The notes beneath the pieces are model-generated. The model searched no databases. It saw only the letters and a program-made list of their open reading frames with translations, and was not told the origin of the DNA. 64,000 nucleotides of DNA from Sanguinoderma infundibulare (Eukaryota; Basidiomycota; Agaricomycetes; Polyporales; Polyporaceae), in assembly GCA_032821775.1 (NCBI GenBank), contig JAVLRN010000003.1:124001-188000 (forward strand), written 5' to 3'. Shown here in pieces: positions 20,552 through 31,682 of the stretch. A program made the position numbers and the translations under genes. Numbering within the stretch: the stretch's first letter is position 1; each line of letters starts with the position of its first letter.

Positions 20552-23542
20552 ATGGCTCTGACTCACCGCAAGAAGAGGCCTCGATCGGACTCCCCAGGGA
20601 CTGAGAATCAGGCGGACGAACAGCAACAGGCAGTTGATGATCTCAATGACGTTAAAGAAGATGTGGAGGGCAAGCTAAGGGTTTTGAGGAGTAAGGAGAA
20701 GCAGGAAGAGGTGCGTATTGCGTGTGTCTGTTAATCGATGCCGTCCTGGGAGAGGACCTGCGGCTCATATCCATATATGCGGATAGGAGGGTCGACACTT
20801 CTATGCCACACGCCGCTTTCTTTTCCCTCTTGGACTAGTCCGTAAGCACGAATCTCTCCGCAACGCATCATGAGCTGATTCCGTGTGTAAACCTTAGTGG
20901 GGATACTCCTTGGTTTCGCGCTCATCCAGCCCACCGACTTCTCTGACTTCCAAACACATCTCGCTCTTCTTATGGACGAATTCGACATCACCATCCCGGA
21001 GTTCGCCACACTGGATATCCCTCTGATGAATTTCTCTCGTGTCGAGATCGAATGGCAAAGATTATGGCAGAACATCCCCGAACCTTGGAAGCTGAACAAC
21101 AATGGGCTGGAGTTCACTGTGGGCGATAACTTTGCTGCGAGGGGCCTCACCGCCAAACATCCTGTCGTCCTTGTGCCCGGCATCATTTCGACCGTATGTC
21201 TCCCTTCTGTTATTGAATGCTCACCGGCTTGCCTATGACCGTTATACTCGGATAGGGCCTAGAGTCTTGGTCGACCTCTCCCGAATATCGTCCCTTCTTC
21301 CGCAAGAAACTATGGGGCGGCTTCTCCATGATTTCTCAGGTCACCTTCAACCGCGACAGGTGGATTGCTGCTCTGATGCTGGATCCCGTGACGGGTCTGG
21401 ACCCACCCGATATCAGGGTCAGGGCCGCCGAGGGAATAGATGCAGCAAGTAGCTTCGTGCAGGGTTATTGGCTCTGGTAGGTTTATGTCCGTTGAAGCGT
21501 AGTCATGCGTGTTGAATGCCCCTTGCCATAGGTCCAAAATTATCGAGAACCTGGCTGCTGCAGGATACGAGGTCAATACCATGCACCTTGCCCCCTACGA
21601 CTGGCGTTTATCTTTCTACAACCTCGAGTTACGTGACGGATACTTTTCCAGGCTCCGCGCGACGATCGAAGGCTTCGTTGCTCGCGAAAACCGCAAGGTC
21701 GTATTAGCCGCACATTCGATGGGAAGCAATGTAAGTTCGGCCACCATCGTAGACTCGAATATCAACCTAATTGCCGCATGGATCTAGGTCATTCTGGTGA
21801 GTATCCACACTGTTTCATTGATCGCTGTTACGAACTGTGCTTCTAGTATTTGTAGGTTAGACCTCTACGATGCGATTCGCGACGTTGATCGGATTTTCTC
21901 AGCTTTAAATGGGTGGAGTCTCCCCTCCATGGGAAGGGTGGTCCCGATTGGGTAGAGGTAGGGTTGCCATTGCGAAACTTGTTGTCGTTCTGATCATAAC
22001 TTTACTTCCAGAATCACATAGAAGCATTTATTTCCATCGCGGGGACGCATCTAGTACGCCCGTGACTTGTTATCGATTAGAAAAGTTTTGACGATTTGTA
22101 TAGGGCGTAGTATGTCCAACGTGCATCCAACCTATGGCGAGATCCTGATCACAATTGCGGCATAGGCCAAGGCGATGTCAGCCTTCCTCTCGGGAGAGAT
22201 GAAAGACACCGTACAAATCAATCCCGCTGGCGCATATGGTGACTTGACCGACTGCTAATTCCTTTTGATGGCTATTCACTAACTTTCCCCTAGTGCTCGA
22301 GCGGTTCTTCTCTCGCAAGGAGCGCCAGAAGCTTTTCAGGAGTTGGGCGGGTAGCGCGAGCATGTGGATCAAGGCAAGTCGTTCATTGACAGACTGTATG
22401 CGCTTGAATTAAAGGACCTCCATAGGGTGGTGACGACGTGTGGGGCAACGCTACCTGGGCTCCGGATGATCTCGAAAACTCGACACACAGTCACGGGGCG
22501 CTGATTGCGTTCCGCCAGAGTTCCCCAGCTCTTGAGGGTGATAGCGACTTGTTCAACATGACATCGAGCGAAGCGGGAACGTGGATCCTGGAGCGCACGC
22601 CGACCACATTCCAGGTGTGTGGACCTTCCTTTACGTTCGTTTTACCCGGGGTTCTCGACGGCCCGCAGAAAATGCTAGGGACCAACTATTCATTCGGCAT
22701 CGAGCGTGATGTCGAGAAACTGAAAGCAAACAACCTCGACTTTACAAAATGGGCCAACCCGCTTGAAATCCAGTACGGCACATCTCGGCCTTGCACGTCC
22801 TCTCACGTTGATATGGCATTCCCGCTAGGCTTCCGAACGCGCCTTCCATGAAGATCTACTGCGTATACGGCCACGGGAAGGTAACAGAGGTGCGCAGAAT
22901 GGGTGGTCCCGTCCACGGCGCGTGTATCGAGCGGCAGCGTGACGCTCTGACATACTTGCCCATCCAGCGGTCGTACTGGTACACCCAGCAGGACTACGAG
23001 TACGACGAGACCCAGCCAGACTCGCCCGCAGCGGTCTGTTCCGAAGACGGCGATGACTGCACGTCGCCCCGCACGCCACTCGACATGCCCATGTACCGCA
23101 CGACGTACATCGACGCGCAGTACACGGACGAGACGGTCAACCCTCCCGTCGTCAACGGCGTCAAGATGGGCGAGGGCGACGGGACGGTGAGCCTGCTCAG
23201 CCTGGGGGCGATGTGCGTCGAGGGCTGGAAGCGGGAGAGGTGGAACCCGGCAGGGATCAAGGTGACGACCGTTGAGGTGCGTGCCTGTTCAATGCGCTAC
23301 CTATGCGGGATGCGAGTCCGTTGGAGGTCGAGCTCATCTGATGCGCCACGACGCAGCTGCCGCACAACCCGGTTGCGACGATCCCCCGCGGCGGGGGCAC
23401 GACGAGCGACCACGTCGACATTCTCGGCTCGACGGGCCTCAACGAGATCATCCTGCAGGTCGCGACGGGGGCGGGGGACGAGGTGCGGGACTCGTATGTG
23501 TCGAACATCCGGGAGTATGCGAGGCGGGTGAAGTGGGACTGA
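20552..23542 (+). CDS. LRO1: Phospholipid:diacylglycerol acyltransferase (PDAT, Lro1-type)
   Basis: Seventeen exons join in phase to 682 residues (yeast Lro1 is 661): 20552-20710, 20787-20841, 20898-21193, 21256-21476, 21532-21730, 21788-21796, 21847-21851, 21903-21957, 22012-22053, 22104-22109, 22166-22238, 22294-22373, 22426-22614, 22669-22772, 22829-22889, 22968-23276 and 23357-23542. Residues 1-55 are a charged cytosolic tail. About 63-82 form one membrane anchor (FLFPLGLVLGILLGFALIQ). The lumenal LCAT-like alpha/beta hydrolase follows, with HPVVLVPGIISTGLESWSTS, APYDWRLS, nucleophile Ser in AHSMGSN, catalytic Asp in EGDGTVSLLSLG and His in TSDHVDILG. The enzyme moves an acyl chain from a phospholipid sn-2 position to diacylglycerol to make storage triacylglycerol in the ER. 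Three exons are tiny (9, 5 and 6 nt) and the intron after 22373 has a GC donor. Confidence 0.92.
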
Positions 23543-23899
23543 GAGTTTGGCAAGTCCGTGTATTCGTCATCATGACTGCATGCCTCGCCGAGGGTGGAGC
23601 GTCCATTTATCTCCATCATACCCGACGCATTGTTAGATTATTGTCTCTGTTTGGATTATTGTACGGACCCGGACCTCATACGACTTAACATTACTTTGCA
23701 GCATGTTATCCCAATAATTGCATGGATGCGACGCCATAGGGGTACAGTCTAGAGCGACCCAGGACAGATGAAGGGAAGGGAATTGGGTGTTCAGCTGACA
23801 GCCACATCGCAGAGGAAAGACTTACATCAAAGCTACTAATCAACTCGATGACTCGTCTTGCTCTGGGTAGCCTCGATGAGGTGCCTCCTGAGAGGAGGT

Positions 23900-23904
23900 A
23901 AAAA
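23900..23904 (-). terminator. Pol III T-run downstream of tRNA-Pro
   Basis: Five T on the minus strand about 25 nt past the tRNA 3' end, suitable as a Pol III stop. Confidence 0.5.
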
Positions 23905-23928
23905 TAATCCTAACCCACACCAAACGAA

Positions 23929-24008
23929 GGGCCCAACCGGGAATTGAACCCGGGACCTCGCGCATACACAAACCCGAAGCGCGAATCATACTACTAGACC
24001 ATTGGGCC
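23929..24008 (-). tRNA. tRNA-Pro (CGG) with 8-nt intron
   Basis: The minus strand begins GGCCCAATGGTCTAGTAGTA and folds fully. The 7-bp acceptor GGCCCAA pairs with TTGGGCC. The anticodon stem TCGCGC pairs with GCGCGA. The T arm is CCGGG/CCCGG with loop TTCAATT, and the discriminator is C. Between the anticodon stems are 15 nt instead of 7: TTCGGG, then 8 nt, then T. This fits anticodon CGG followed by an intron right after position 37, the standard place for nuclear tRNA introns. It reads CCG proline codons. It lies about 120 bp from the left edge of block B. Confidence 0.92.
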
Positions 24009-24129
24009 GTGGTGTGGGGTTCGCCAGGGAACATCAACGGGCTGGACCGTATCCATCGTGGCGGCGTACGGAACACGCTTTGACGCATGTATCCTAGATT
24101 CGTTACTCTGAAGGCCGAGGCCTCTATTT

Positions 24130-24660
24130 CCGAAGCACAGCTGCACAGGTTGGAGGACGCTGCGACGGCTTCTCTTCATGTGTCGTGGTAGCCATTACGC
24201 CAGTTTGGATCGGTTTGATCACGGCTGACACGCCGCGTCTTGAATGCGCTCTCAGCCCGGGTTCCGAAAACCTGGAAGGACGGTGACCAAAGGGGGGGGG
24301 GGCGACAGAGGATGCGCCGATCGTGCGGAAGGGCCGCGGTTGAGGTTCGCTCTCGAACATGAAGAGACGTCAGTATTGCTATTGCAGATACCTTCGGACG
24401 GTATTGTGGCGTGAAGAAGAGATATGCATTTGGCTCTCGCGTCTGGTAGACATACAAAGGACCAAACGACAGCGCGGAGCGGGATCAACTGCAAGCGAGG
24501 AATCCAGGACGGGGTAGCAATTGGAGTCCAGCGATGGGCGTTCGGAAGAGATCGGTTGAGTCTCGGGAAGGCGGAAGGATCAGATCGTCAAAGTATACAT
24601 AGTGCCAAAGGTGAGGGACTAGGAAGTCGCCGGTAGAAAGATCGTCCTCCGCTCACAGCG
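24130..24660. repeat. Inverted copy of the gene X 3' flank (edge of block B)
   Basis: This is the reverse-complement partner of 12223-12760; the match ends close to 24130. It contains an 11-base G run at 24292-24302. No gene is seen. Confidence 0.6.
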
Positions 24661-25515
24661 TCACAAGCGAAGGGTGCCACGATCGCACTCTATGCCGTCG
24701 TACTGGAGAACGGCACCGGGCTCGCCTGAGGCCAGGTCGGACGCGGAGACAGACACGGAAAGCCCGTCGATGAGCTTGTGGTTGCTCGCGGCGTCGCCCA
24801 GGTCGACCTCGCACACTGTCTCTGCGTCCGAGGAGAACGAACTGTCGCGTGTGGCAGAGACGGTTACGAAAGAGTCGGATGGAGTGCAGGGCTTCTCCGG
24901 TGTGTCCTCGTCAGCTTGCTTCTTCATGGACGCGTCGACCGCGGGTAAGGAGACGATAGTACTCCAGGAGATGGAGCTCTGACGGCTGGAAAACGACGCG
25001 GGCGAGCCGGAGGCGGAGGCGCGGCCCATGTTTGAAAGTGCTGTGACCTCCGCCTCGAGAGATCGGGCCACCATCGGGACGATCGTCGGGGACGGAACGA
25101 CCCCAGAGAGGCGGGTGTCGCTGGACGCAACGCCTGAAACGACCGGGGTGGTAGATCGAGAAGTGTTGCTCCAGGTGACACGGGAGGAGATCGACCTCAT
25201 GTGGGTGGGCCGGTCAGAAGTCCTAACGACCGAACGGACGGGAACGACGCCGCCGTTCATCACGCACGCGACGATCGCGGCGTCCACGACAGCGAGAGGC
25301 ACCGAAGGGTCGCGGGCCAAGGCCACCCACGGCTCCTTCAGCATTGCTTGCTTGGCTTCCTTCGATCGACGAGTACGGCGTGGAGGGAGCGACGCGTACT
25401 TGTCGTCTTCGATGAGGACGGGGAGGGCGGCTGACCTCTTGTGCGTCGGCTTCGTGGTGGTCTTGCCGGCCCTGGAGTCAGAGCTTGCACGTGTCTGAAG
25501 GAATAAGGGTGCCAT
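24661..25515 (-). CDS. Uncharacterised Ser/Thr-rich protein, gene X copy B
   Basis: An uninterrupted frame of 284 residues starting MAPLFLQTRASSDSRAGK, co-linear with the copy at 11368-12222 without any indel. About 24 substitutions are visible. They are few before residue 140 and cluster in the second half and at the extreme C-terminus (VLQYDGIECDRGTLRL versus VLWSSDAECGRGTLRL). The basic N-terminus and the segment around PWVALARDPSVP are identical. No domain is recognised. It is read towards the tRNA-Pro, with the truncated F-box gene upstream, exactly the mirror of block A. The frame is open upstream to 26076 but that part is not conserved co-linearly, so I start at 25515. Confidence 0.75.
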   Translation of the reverse strand: MAPLFLQTRASSDSRAGKTTTKPTHKRSAALPVLIEDDKYASLPPRRTRRSKEAKQAMLKEPWVALARDPSVPLAVVDAAIVACVMNGGVVPVRSVVRTSDRPTHMRSISSRVTWSNTSRSTTPVVSGVASSDTRLSGVVPSPTIVPMVARSLEAEVTALSNMGRASASGSPASFSSRQSSISWSTIVSLPAVDASMKKQADEDTPEKPCTPSDSFVTVSATRDSSFSSDAETVCEVDLGDAASNHKLIDGLSVSVSASDLASGEPGAVLQYDGIECDRGTLRL

Positions 25516-26153
25516 CTTGGAGTGAAGCGAATGGTGTGGAGTGTCGGCTGAAGATGCGGTGGAGACGGTGGGGGAGATACCGGGAAGATGAAAGAGCATG
25601 ACGAACCCTGGGAGAGACGAAAGGCAGCTTAAAATAAGAAGCATTTCTGAGCAGAGGCTGACTGTCAGCCACAACCTGAACCGGTCGCAAGAGTACTGGC
25701 TTGCAAGCCGCGATGAGAACCATCTCGAGCCGTCCGACTTTGATCGTGACGTAGTATGTGCGGCGGACAGTCGAGCGCGCCGAACAGCGACGCGAGTCGC
25801 CGCATCCGCAGAGTCAGAGTGTTTTAAGCGAGCATGATGCTCAGATGGCGGAGAAACTACAATGTTTGAAACCAGTGTGAAATCGCAGACAACGCTGAAG
25901 GTGCGGGACCAGCGAGGAAGGAGCAGCGAAAATTGGATTTGCCGTGCCATGATAAGCGCGCGATCGAGATAAGGATTATCCTGACTTTCGATGCCGCAAC
26001 TAACGAGAGCCGGCAATCCAGATCGAGCACACCACGAGAGGAGTGCAGGTATCGTCTGTATAAATAAGTAACGCAACCTCGAGGTATATCTTGGCTAATG
26101 GTACACAGGCCTTAATAGTTGCGCCACGGCGGCGTCACGGTCGAGATCAGAGA

Positions 26154-26588
26154 CTACGCCTCAGCGTGACAAAACATGATGCTCCGAAGGCTGGTCAGCT
26201 TGGAGATCGCCTCGGATAAGGGAGGGTGAGCGGAGAGAAGATCCTCCGGGTCGAAAATGTTCAAACGTCTGAGCTGAGAGACGGGGTCGAGACGGATGAA
26301 CATGTTCTCGAGCTCTTGGACGGCTGGTCCTGAAGGGTTTTCAAGGCCGAGGGTGAGGGAGTGCAAGTGACGCATTCGGGAGGACCCGTCCGCATTCAAG
26401 AATTGAAGGAAAGACGTCAGCTCCCGCTCCGTAAGGATGTGGACGTCTGCGGTTTTGAGGAAGAGTTTTCCGCCTTTTTCATAGAGCACTTGGCAGGTAG
26501 ACATTAACGCCAGTTTCGTCGGCGAGTCGTCCGCCAAGGACAGGATTAACAAGAAGATGTCGAAGTTGAGCTTCAACGGCCTGTCCAT
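26154..26588 (-). pseudogene. Truncated F-box-like gene (first third only)
   Basis: The frame starts MDRPLKLNFDIFLLILSLAD and follows the F-box family for about 140 residues (LALMSTCQVLYEKGGKLFLK, MRHLHSLTLGLENPSG, LSAHPPLSEAISKLTSL). It then ends abruptly as FCHAEA and stop. The bases around that stop (GAGGCGTAGTCTCTGAT) are the same as around the stop of the deleted copy at 10726, so an internal deletion joined the start of the gene to its last codons. The short frame itself is open, so a 144-residue product is conceivable. Confidence 0.7.
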
Positions 26589-26619
26589 TCGCTCGGAACG
26601 AGTGGCGCTGCTTATCACG

Positions 26620-27317
26620 TCTCGCGAATTAGTAACTATCTAAAGTGACGAAGGTGACTTTAAGAGCTAGCTCACCTTGTGTTTCGGAGGGGGAGTGCCG
26701 AGATCAGGGGATGTCTCCAAGGAGCTGGGCTGCAGGTTATAATAAGGGCGAAGTGATGACAGTGCTAGAGAATCGAAAGGTGGCACCGACTTGTTGAAGA
26801 GCAACGTTACTTACAACGTTGTTATCGCCTCTACCGAGACCCCTAGCAGTGATATACGGATATATTGAGAATCCTTTAATGCAAACACGTAAGTTGTTGA
26901 ACATACGGCTGCCTGTTGGTGAATTGTGATGGTGAAGTGGTCGGGAATCGAGGATATGAAAACGTGATTGGAGGATACTGGACTCGAACCTGTCGATCAG
27001 GAAGCGCGTGCACCTGCCTTTTGGGGAGGAGCGGAGTGTGAAAGGCAGGTCGCTCCCCAAGCTGTCCATAAACGATAAACGAGCATGATGTGTAGATGAC
27101 GGAGAGGCTACGAAGTTTGAGCTGTATTATATGAGGTACATCATGTCCAATGGTACACTGGCATCATTAGGGATTCGGGAAGCGAACATCCCCAACTTGG
27201 AATCATCTCCTCGTACCGGCGAACCCAGCACCGAGTCAGCTCCGCGGGCGTGTCGATATAGCGAATCCAGGTGTGGAGGTGTCGTGTTTCAACCCAGGAA
27301 GTCGAGAGCATGAGAGA
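26620..27317. other. Spacer without a supported gene
   Basis: Only short frames are present. The region around 26740-27130 shows no similarity to the neighbouring families that I can see. Confidence 0.4.
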
Positions 27318-28767
27318 CTACGCGTCCAGCTCGACATCCGCTGGCTCTCCGCTCCTGCTCCCATGCAAAGTGAGCTTCACCTTGTCCGCAGAAGGGATGG
27401 CGGCGCGAAGGGCAGAACACGTGGCGTCCGCATCGATATACCTGGCAAACAGCTCTGCAGGATGCAGATCATCGACGTCGTCCTGTTTGCGACAGTTGAT
27501 GTCGATGAGCAACTGCAGGTCTTCGAGCGCACTAAAAGAGCGGAGCATGTCCGTGAGGGCGACCTAAAGAGGCTGTCAGCCCAGTACCCTACACGGAAGA
27601 CATCAAGGGGCGGTTATTGCGCGCCACGATGGTTGTAAGGTCTAGGTCTGGTAGGTTCTCAAGTGTATTCTCCCAATCCCAGTTCACCTGGATCGTCAAC
27701 AGGATTTTCTTGAGCTCTGATGGGCATGGCTCCGTGAACGCCGCAGCGAACGCCGGGTTGCCGAAGACGATAAGGTTGTAGATCATGAGCTCCAGTTCGG
27801 CGGGGCGCGAGCTCGACAGGACGTCGCGGAGCATATTCGGGACGAGTTCTTGGTCTGTATCTATGCTGATTTTGAGAACGCGTGAAGGGCACGACAAACC
27901 GAGGATCCATAGGATCGAGAGCTCGCCGTTTAACTTCTCCAGCGACTGCCAGCTACCGTGTTGGCGGAGTAGAGACATGTTCATCATTCGGAACTCTGGT
28001 AACCCGACTCCGTACGCCTTGTCCAACCCCTGAGCCTGCTCCACGATGCACAAGTCCACGAGGTTGGGAAACGCACGGACGTAGTGCCAGGTGATAGGAG
28101 AGTAAGGGTTCTCGAGGGTGAGGGAGTGCATGAGGGGGTACTGAGGAACGTCCTGGGAATTCGCAGTGTCACCGCCCCAGACTACGCGCAGGTTGCAGAG
28201 ACTAGTCGCGAACGGTCGAAGGATATGGATGAAGTCCCCGTCAACCTTATCATCGAACTCTGGAAGTGATTCTGTGTGGACCTCGATATCCGCTCTCTCC
28301 ACCTTCGAGCGCATGGACTTGAGCATCTCAAACGAGAGCTTACCAGCCGAATCAAACCAGACCGTCAGAAGACTGGTGAGCCTGGAGATTGCTTGGGAAA
28401 GGCCAGGGTGGGCGGAGAGAAGGGCCTCAGGGTAATAGATGTTCAAATACTTGAGCTGAGAGACTGGGCCGAGGCGTTCGAACATGTTCTTGAGCTCTTC
28501 TGCGGCAGGTCCCGAAGCGCTTTTGATGACGAGGATGAGGGAGTGCAAGTGAGGCAGTCGGGAGAACCCGTCGGCCTTCATGAATAGAAGGAAAGATGCC
28601 AGCCGTCGCGCCGAGTTGATGTAGATGTGTGCGGTCTTGAGGAAGAGTTTTCCGCCTTGTCGGTAGAGCACTTGGCACGTCGACATCAGTGCCAGTTGGT
28701 CCCACGAGTCTTCTGCGAAGGATAGAATTGACAGAAGGATGTCGACGTTGAGCTTCGTTCGATCCAT
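27318..28767 (-). CDS. F-box-like protein, member 1
   Basis: Two exons (27628-28767 and 27318-27563) join in phase across a 64-nt intron, giving 461 residues. The start MDRTKLNVDILLSILSF leads into an F-box-like segment (residues about 5-45: LNVDILLSIL...LALMSTCQVLYRQGGKLFLK). The rest is an irregular leucine-rich region (LHSLILVI, LKYLNIYYPEALL, LMHSLTLENPYSPITWHYVRAF). F-box proteins recruit substrates to SCF ubiquitin ligases through Skp1. In Agaricomycetes such families are very large and individual targets are unknown. The F-box is divergent, so Skp1 binding is inferred. The C-terminal exon ends DVELDA. Two more intact members of the family follow at 32.5 and 34.7 kb in the same orientation. 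Confidence 0.82.
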
Positions 28768-29289
28768 GAGCGAATGGGTGGCGCTGCTACTATCACGTCT
28801 GACGAATTAGCAGACGAAATCGCTTTGAGAGATAACTCACCCAATGATTCAGAAGCTGCGCACAGAAATGTGGAGAGATCCCCAAGGAGTCGGACGGCGT
28901 ATACGCAAATTGAGGAGGCAGATAAAGGTGAAGTTGATCCTGTCAGGGAATCGAGACTCGGAGTGGCACTGGCTTGAAGAAAGCTTATTAGCGGGACGAC
29001 GGACTAACGTTTCCGTACAACTTTGTTCTCACTTGCAGTAAAGGTTCAATGGCTCGTTAAAGAGCCCTTTGTGATGTTTTGAACTAGGGCCGCGATGAAG
29101 TGGAGGTGGACGAGACAAGTTGTGGGATATCGCAAATGATCGATCGCCGTGGGCGCTTGCACTTCCAAACCAAGCTTGCTGATGGTGACGTAGCGGCGCT
29201 ACTATCTTTTTAGGTGGAAACGCAATATATTGTCTTTATCCACTGTAATCCCCTTGTTACAACGACGCCACTACCTTTTTCTTCCGACC

Positions 29290-30000
29290 ATATGTGACTT
29301 CCCCAGAAACTCCAAGGATAATCGAATGGTTGGCTTTGATTCGTCTCATCTTTGAAATGCAAACACTGTTCATTCTGCCGCACTCGTCAGCCTGCTTACC
29401 GCCGACTCTGAAACCTCCGTGTCAAGGCGATGGCTTCACTGCTCCGAGTCGAGGGAAGAATGGGTTTGAGCAGGTAAAATACGACATTGCTTTCGGTGAG
29501 TCTTGTCTTGCCTGGAATACATTTTGCGTGTCAAGACTTACATACCAGTATTCAGATTGTGGTTTCAAGCGCACCGGAGTTCAGGGAGTCGACACCTACG
29601 ACATCAACGAGTCAATCACGAGGTCGCCAAGGAGTCAAGGACGATACCATCGCCATCTGGCGGGCAGTCGCGCGCGCCGCACAAATCCCTCTGGTGTGAA
29701 TGCCAGCATGGAGCAATAATACACCTGTTCGTCCAGAGGTCTCTTGCAATCAGCCGTTTTCTCATTGACGTCTGGTTCAACGGGCCTGTCTGCAGAAGAG
29801 CACACCCGCGCAGTGAAACAGGGCGCATGAAAACAGCGGGTGTGTCGAGCGGCTGTACTTCTCACACTCACGCGACGCAGTCGAGCTAGGAATCGGGCAG
29901 AGAAGACCATCAAGACCGCCGAAGCAGGGAAGTACGAGCAGATCGAGCGCGCTGTTACAAATGCCAAGGCACTGGGTGACCAAGAGGCAGCACGGGACTC
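29290..30000 (+). pseudogene. Decayed 2OG-Fe(II) oxygenase copy
   Basis: Plus-strand pieces in changing frames match the intact oxygenases: AVARAAQIPLVNASMEQ (cf. WPAVARRTYPSTVNARMEST), then RNRAEKTIKTAEAGKYEQIE (cf. HQAEKSAKIAEAVAKAPAGKYEPG). Several stops separate them and the metal-binding core is missing. It is the mirror partner of the relic at 8.4-9.25 kb. Confidence 0.55.
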
Positions 30001-30191
30001 ACCACATCATCTATAACGAGGTTGCAAACTGCCGGCCACGGCTTCCTGTGTGCGATTTAGTAAGATTCATATTCGATTCCCCCCTGCTGCTGCCAGCATA
30101 CCGTGAGTACCCACCAAACTCTGCGGTCAGGAGACTCCTGGTTCTCATTGATCCATGTATCACAGCGCCCGGCGGTACTGTGTCGTAGATG

Positions 30192-30200
30192 TATATAAAT
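30192..30200 (+). promoter_or_regulatory. TATA-like box of 2OG oxygenase copy B
   Basis: TATATAAAT lies 44 nt before the ATG at 30245, matching base for base and in spacing the site before copy A. Confidence 0.5.
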
Positions 30201-30244
30201 CTGACGGGTACGTCGCAGGGGTGCTCCAACTCCACGCCGATAAC

Positions 30245-31682
30245 ATGCCTGGACTGATGTCATACCCGCCGTTCCCAGACGACGTCCCGACGTGTCCGCT
30301 ACTAGTTGTCGACTACCAACTGGTGCAGGCCGGCGACGGGCAGGAGATCAACAAGCTTTGGAAAGCCGCGACGGAGCTGGGGTTCTGGTAGTGCGTGATC
30401 TGTCTTTATCATCCTAATTACGACTCTGAGCCTCGAACTGCTTTTTTCTCCAGCTTGAAGAACCATGGTATAGACAAGATCGACGATATGTTCGAGGCCG
30501 GACGCGAGACGATTGCTCTGCCTCTTGAGGAGAAGAACAAGTTTGTACAACTTCATGGCTCTCCTTTTGGGTGAGTCTCCTCTCCCATCGTCCCATTCGA
30601 CTCTCCACACACACACACTTCCCCTTTTGTTGTAGTTACAAATGCCCCGGAATTATTGTCATGGATGAGCACGGTACCCACGATGTCACCGAGACTATTA
30701 ACATAGCAAAGGACGACATTCTGGCCTGGCCGGAAATCGTGCACGGCACCTACCCCTCGACCGTCAATGCGCGCATGGAGTCGACGGTCAAGCCGTTCGT
30801 CCAGAACTCGCTTGCCGTCAACCGCTTCCTCATCGACGTCTTGAACGACGCTCTCGGACTTCCGAAGGGAACACTCGCGGAGTTCCACAAGGCGCGGGAA
30901 CACAGTGGGTGCATCGCGCGCTTCATCCGTGCCCCTCCGCACCCTGTGCCCGAGGCAAAGTCATTCATAGATGCGCACACGGACTTCGGGTCTCTGGTAA
31001 GTATTTCGGCCTCTCGTCACAGTTTAGTTCCGACACAGCTACGCTAGGCACTTCTCCACAACACTTTGGGAGGCCTGCAAGTCCTCCTGCCGGGTTCGGA
31101 CCAGTGGTATTATGTCAAGGCGAGCGTTGTCCGTGAGAACCTCGCGCGAGCCCATGTTCATGTTGTGCATACAGCCACTGCCTGGACACGCGATCTGCAA
31201 CATCGGCGACGCCCTGAATATTTTCAGCGGCGGTATCTTGCGCTCCAACATCCATCGCGTCATGTCTGTCGCTTTCTCCACGTTCCTCTCTCTTCGTGTT
31301 TGCTCAACTTCGTGTCTGCGCGTGTGTAGCCCACCTCCCAGGGACCAAGCCCGGTATGAACGCTTGTCCCTGGTGTTCTTCACTCGCCCGAACGACACGG
31401 TCGAACTCAGGCACCAGGCGGAGAAGAGCGCGAAGATCGCGGAGGCGGTCGCGAAGGCGCCAGCGGGGAAGTACGAGCCTGGGGTGACAGCCACGGAGTG
31501 GTTGACTAGGCGGCTTAGGGTGCTGCGGCCCGCTCATTACAACGTACGCGTTTCGTTTCGTCATCGCAGGGACTGGGACGCGAGCGGCTGACGGTCGTCT
31601 GTAGGACCCAGACAGTGCGAAGGTCCGGCGGGGGACTGAAGATACTGTCATCCCTGGCGCGTCTGGCGTTTTATATACCTGA
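30245..31682 (+). CDS. 2-oxoglutarate/Fe(II)-dependent oxygenase, isopenicillin-N-synthase-like (copy B)
   Basis: Seven exons join in phase: 30245-30390, 30454-30570, 30636-30996, 31048-31119, 31175-31263, 31330-31543 and 31605-31682, giving 358 residues. The start is MPGLMSYPPFPDDVPTCP. Iron ligands are AHTDFGSL (His, Asp) and SNIHRV (His), and ERLSLVFF carries the R-x-S 2-oxoglutarate clamp. The first six exons equal copy A in length; only the last differs (78 versus 69 nt), so copy B ends GASGVLYT. Intron 4 begins GC (GCGAGC) where copy A has GTGAGC, a rarer but usable donor. All catalytic residues are kept, so both copies look active. The substrate is unknown. It is read in the opposite direction to copy A, as expected of the inverted block. 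Confidence 0.88.

Noticed and set aside
26960..27020. tRNA-like T-arm GGTTCGAGTCC on the minus strand
   Set aside because: The stem does not pair over five bases and no acceptor or D arm is found around it.
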